A stretch of 23,595 bases of DNA from Flavobacteriaceae bacterium. GTDB lineage: Bacteria; Bacteroidota; Bacteroidia; Flavobacteriales; Flavobacteriaceae. Under the pieces are notes generated by a model, which was not told the DNA's origin, made no database searches, and worked only from the letters and a program-made list of their open reading frames with translations. Position numbers and translations under genes: made by a program. This document shows positions 21,517-23,595 of the stretch, in pieces. The number at the start of each line of letters is the position of its first letter. Within the stretch, counting starts at the first letter, position 1. The stretch covers positions 1-23,595 of the forward strand of contig CANJDA010000016.1 of assembly GCA_947472705.1 (NCBI GenBank), written 5' to 3'.

Positions 21517-23595
21517 TTATTCTACAACAATCTTTTTAACCACTTTTTTGTTACCATCAGAAACATTTACTAAATAAACACCAGCTTGGGCATTATCTAA
21601 TTGAATGTTTTCATTAAAGGTTGATTGGTTTGTTGGGTAGTTGTTTTCAAAAATTCTTCTTCCTCTCATATCATAAACAGCGACTTTAATTACATTAGAA
21701 GAAGGATTATCAAATTGTATATTGAAATTTCCTCTATTTGGGTTTGGATAAATAGCTAAATCAAAAATTTCAAATTCGCTTGTTGCCAAAGTACAACCAA
21801 AATCAAGCCCCCATGTAACCAATGTTCCAGTATTATTAATATTATTATCTGTTACAGTTAATGTCCAGTTTCCTGCTGAAGTTTTATTGTTATATCCAGA
21901 TAAAGCTGTTGCAGATTGTGAAGCTTGATGCGTTCCTATAGTTGGACTAGCACATGCTGTTGTAATACTTCCAGTACCATCTGCAAAGGTCATGTCAATG
22001 CCTGAGTATGTAGCACCATTACATGTTCTGTTCCATAGTGTTCTTAATGTACCATCAGGGTGTGTTATTTTTACAACCAAATCACCAATTTTTGCATGGT
22101 TTATTTTAAGATTAACTTTCATATTACTGATTGTTAATGCGTCTGGTACATTAAGTACAGAAGTTGTTGTAGAACCAGCAACATTTGCTGCAGTACCATC
22201 TGCGATAGCAGCATTTGGTGAAATACTATAGGTAAAACAAGAAGCTCCAATAGTAAATGCTTTTGAATTAACTGCATAATAAATATTTCCAGCAGATTCT
22301 ACCATAATTCTACAATTAAGCGCTCCAATATTAGGTACTGTTATTGTTTCAGTACCATCATTTGGAGTATTTGAAGCCAAAACTGTATCAAAGTTCAAAC
22401 CTCCATCAGTAGATAACTTAATGTTAACATTGGCCGAACCAGGTAAACTTGTTGTGTTGGCTACATCCCAAGTAATAGTTTGAGAGCTAGCTTGTGGCCA
22501 ATTGATTCCAGTAGTGTTTTGAGAAGTTACAGCAAATGGACCTGCAGTAGCCACAACAGTAGCAGTCATAGTGTCTATTTTTGTTTGTCCCATTCCTGGG
22601 TGATTATCTCTTACTGTTAAAGCAAATGTTAAAGGTCTTGCTATACTTGAACACGATTCCCACTCAGTGTCAACTCCGGTTGCTATTACAATATTACCTG
22701 CTAAAACTTTACTTAACTGAGGAAAATATCTTGTTGGCGAACTAGAAGAAGGGTAAATTCTGAAAATTGGTCCAGCTGGCTTATCTCCAAAAACTCTACT
22801 AACATCATCGGTAGTTGCTGCAGTTCCAACATTATTTTGCTCCCAATTATAAGTTAAAACATCTCCAGCATCTGCATCTGTACCAACTCCTGTTATTTTG
22901 AAAGCAGTACTAATTGGAATCGAATAATCTAATCCAGCATTGGATGTAGGTGTACTATTAATACCTGCTAAATCAGTTGTTACTGCACAACTTGCAGATG
23001 TGCTTCCAAGTCGTGTTTGAATTTGAGAAATACTTTTATTGCAATATAGAGCATCCGAATGATTGGCAACATTATAAGCTGAATTTCCAGATGCATCTGT
23101 AGCTACACCAGCATAAGCCATAATACTAGTACCGCTTCCTGGCTCAATTTGAGCACCACTCCCTTCATATCCATAGGTAAAAGTATGATTAGCTCCCATT
23201 TGATGACCCATCTCATGAATCACATAATCAATATCAAATGAATCTCCTGCTGGCACATTATCACTTGGCGAAGTAAACCCAGCACCTTTATAACTAGTTG
23301 TTGCAGACCCTCCTGTTGATAAAACATTGGTACAAACACATCCTATACAACCTGCATTTCCTCCTCCTCCTGAAGCACCGAATAAATGACCAATATCAAA
23401 AGCAGCATCACCTAATGTATTATGAAGATTATTCATTAATTCAGCATTCCATGCTCCACCTGAGCCAGCCGCTGCTGCTGAATATGGATCTGAACTAGCA
23501 TTGTAATAAATCACAGTAGCATTGTTACTTATAATGTTTAAATGTACCGCAATGTCTTTTTCCATAATCCCATTTACTCGGGTCATAGTAGCATT
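21517..23595 (-). CDS. Secreted reprolysin-like zinc metalloprotease with T9SS sorting domain (5' truncated)
   Basis: The frame is open to the right edge (NAT before the Met at 23584-23586), so the signal peptide and propeptide lie outside; numbers here count from that Met. The metzincin zinc site is HEMGHQMGANH (His124, Glu125, His128, His134), with the Met-turn Met156 in SGTSIMAYAG. After the catalytic domain (to about 205) come Ig-like/beta regions. A proprotein-convertase P domain follows (about 450-600, with NMKVNLKINHAKIGDLVVKI and SAGNWTLTVTDN). The C-terminal domain of about 75 residues (LAIYPNPNRGNFNIQF ... AGVYLVNVSDG...KKIVVE) is a type A T9SS sorting signal. The protein should be exported by T9SS and released or attached to the cell surface. 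Confidence 0.93.
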   Translation of the reverse strand, partial: NATMTRVNGIMEKDIAVHLNIISNNATVIYYNASSDPYSAAAAGSGGAWNAELMNNLHNTLGDAAFDIGHLFGASGGGGNAGCIGCVCTNVLSTGGSATTSYKGAGFTSPSDNVPAGDSFDIDYVIHEMGHQMGANHTFTYGYEGSGAQIEPGSGTSIMAYAGVATDASGNSAYNVANHSDALYCNKSISQIQTRLGSTSASCAVTTDLAGINSTPTSNAGLDYSIPISTAFKITGVGTDADAGDVLTYNWEQNNVGTAATTDDVSRVFGDKPAGPIFRIYPSSSSPTRYFPQLSKVLAGNIVIATGVDTEWESCSSIARPLTFALTVRDNHPGMGQTKIDTMTATVVATAGPFAVTSQNTTGINWPQASSQTITWDVANTTSLPGSANVNIKLSTDGGLNFDTVLASNTPNDGTETITVPNIGALNCRIMVESAGNIYYAVNSKAFTIGASCFTYSISPNAAIADGTAANVAGSTTTSVLNVPDALTISNMKVNLKINHAKIGDLVVKITHPDGTLRTLWNRTCNGATYSGIDMTFADGTGSITTACASPTIGTHQASQSATALSGYNNKTSAGNWTLTVTDNNINNTGTLVTWGLDFGCTLATSEFEIFDLAIYPNPNRGNFNIQFDNPSSNVIKVAVYDMRGRRIFENNYPTNQSTFNENIQLDNAQAGVYLVNVSDGNKKVVKKIVVE

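Noticed and set aside
1..23595. CRISPR array, prophage, insertion sequence or biosynthetic cluster
   Set aside because: I saw no regularly spaced repeats, transposase, integrase or phage genes, and no clustered biosynthetic enzymes apart from a single prenyl synthase.

Overview
This is an AT-rich window from the Bacteroidota, most likely a Flavobacterium or close relative. Several independent signs agree. Upstream regions carry the TTG-N17-23-TAnnTTTG promoter pattern of Flavobacterium and lack obvious Shine-Dalgarno sequences. There is a PorT gene of the type IX secretion system (T9SS), and a protease that ends in a T9SS C-terminal sorting domain. One lipoprotein has a Cys-Ser-Ser-Asp-Asp surface-export signal, and the intergenic repeats are of a kind familiar in flavobacterial genomes.

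Layout. Positions 1-236 hold the 3' end of asnS. It is followed by rpoN (sigma-54) and a small PAP2-like membrane protein (311-2392, +). A minus-strand block from 6236 down to 2387 reads tatD, acyltransferase, L-asparaginase, tRNA-Ser(GGA), porT. The apparent long porT reading frame runs into the tRNA, so its real start is the internal ATG at 3079. Next come a small retropepsin-like aspartic protease (+), a TCR/Tet-type MFS exporter (-) with a structured repeat in its 5' region, and a putative surface lipoprotein (+). The 2-oxoglutarate dehydrogenase genes odhA-odhB (minus, 12768 down to 8676) have a clear promoter, a repeat between the genes and a terminator. A small outer-membrane barrel-like protein (+) is transcribed divergently from odhA.

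A minus-strand pair follows: an all-trans polyprenyl diphosphate synthase and an overlapping 118-residue conserved-type protein. The RND efflux operon (14879-21451, +) consists of a TetR regulator, TolC-like outer-membrane factor, lipoprotein membrane-fusion protein and AcrB-like pump. It starts from a promoter overlapped by a 28-bp inverted repeat that looks like the regulator's operator, and ends at a strong bidirectional terminator. The window closes inside a secreted, T9SS-sorted zinc metalloprotease (minus) whose N-terminus lies beyond the right edge.

How the genes work together. The TetR/TolC/MFP/RND genes form a self-contained regulated efflux system. odhA and odhB encode E1 and E2 of one TCA-cycle complex. 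porT and the terminal protease belong to the same secretion pathway (machinery and cargo) but are about 18 kb apart and not co-transcribed. Most of the window is ordinary chromosomal housekeeping DNA. I see no CRISPR array, insertion sequence, prophage or clearly novel multi-gene system. The best leads are the paired intergenic repeats, the operator-like repeat, the tRNA/porT arrangement and a few proteins with altered motifs.
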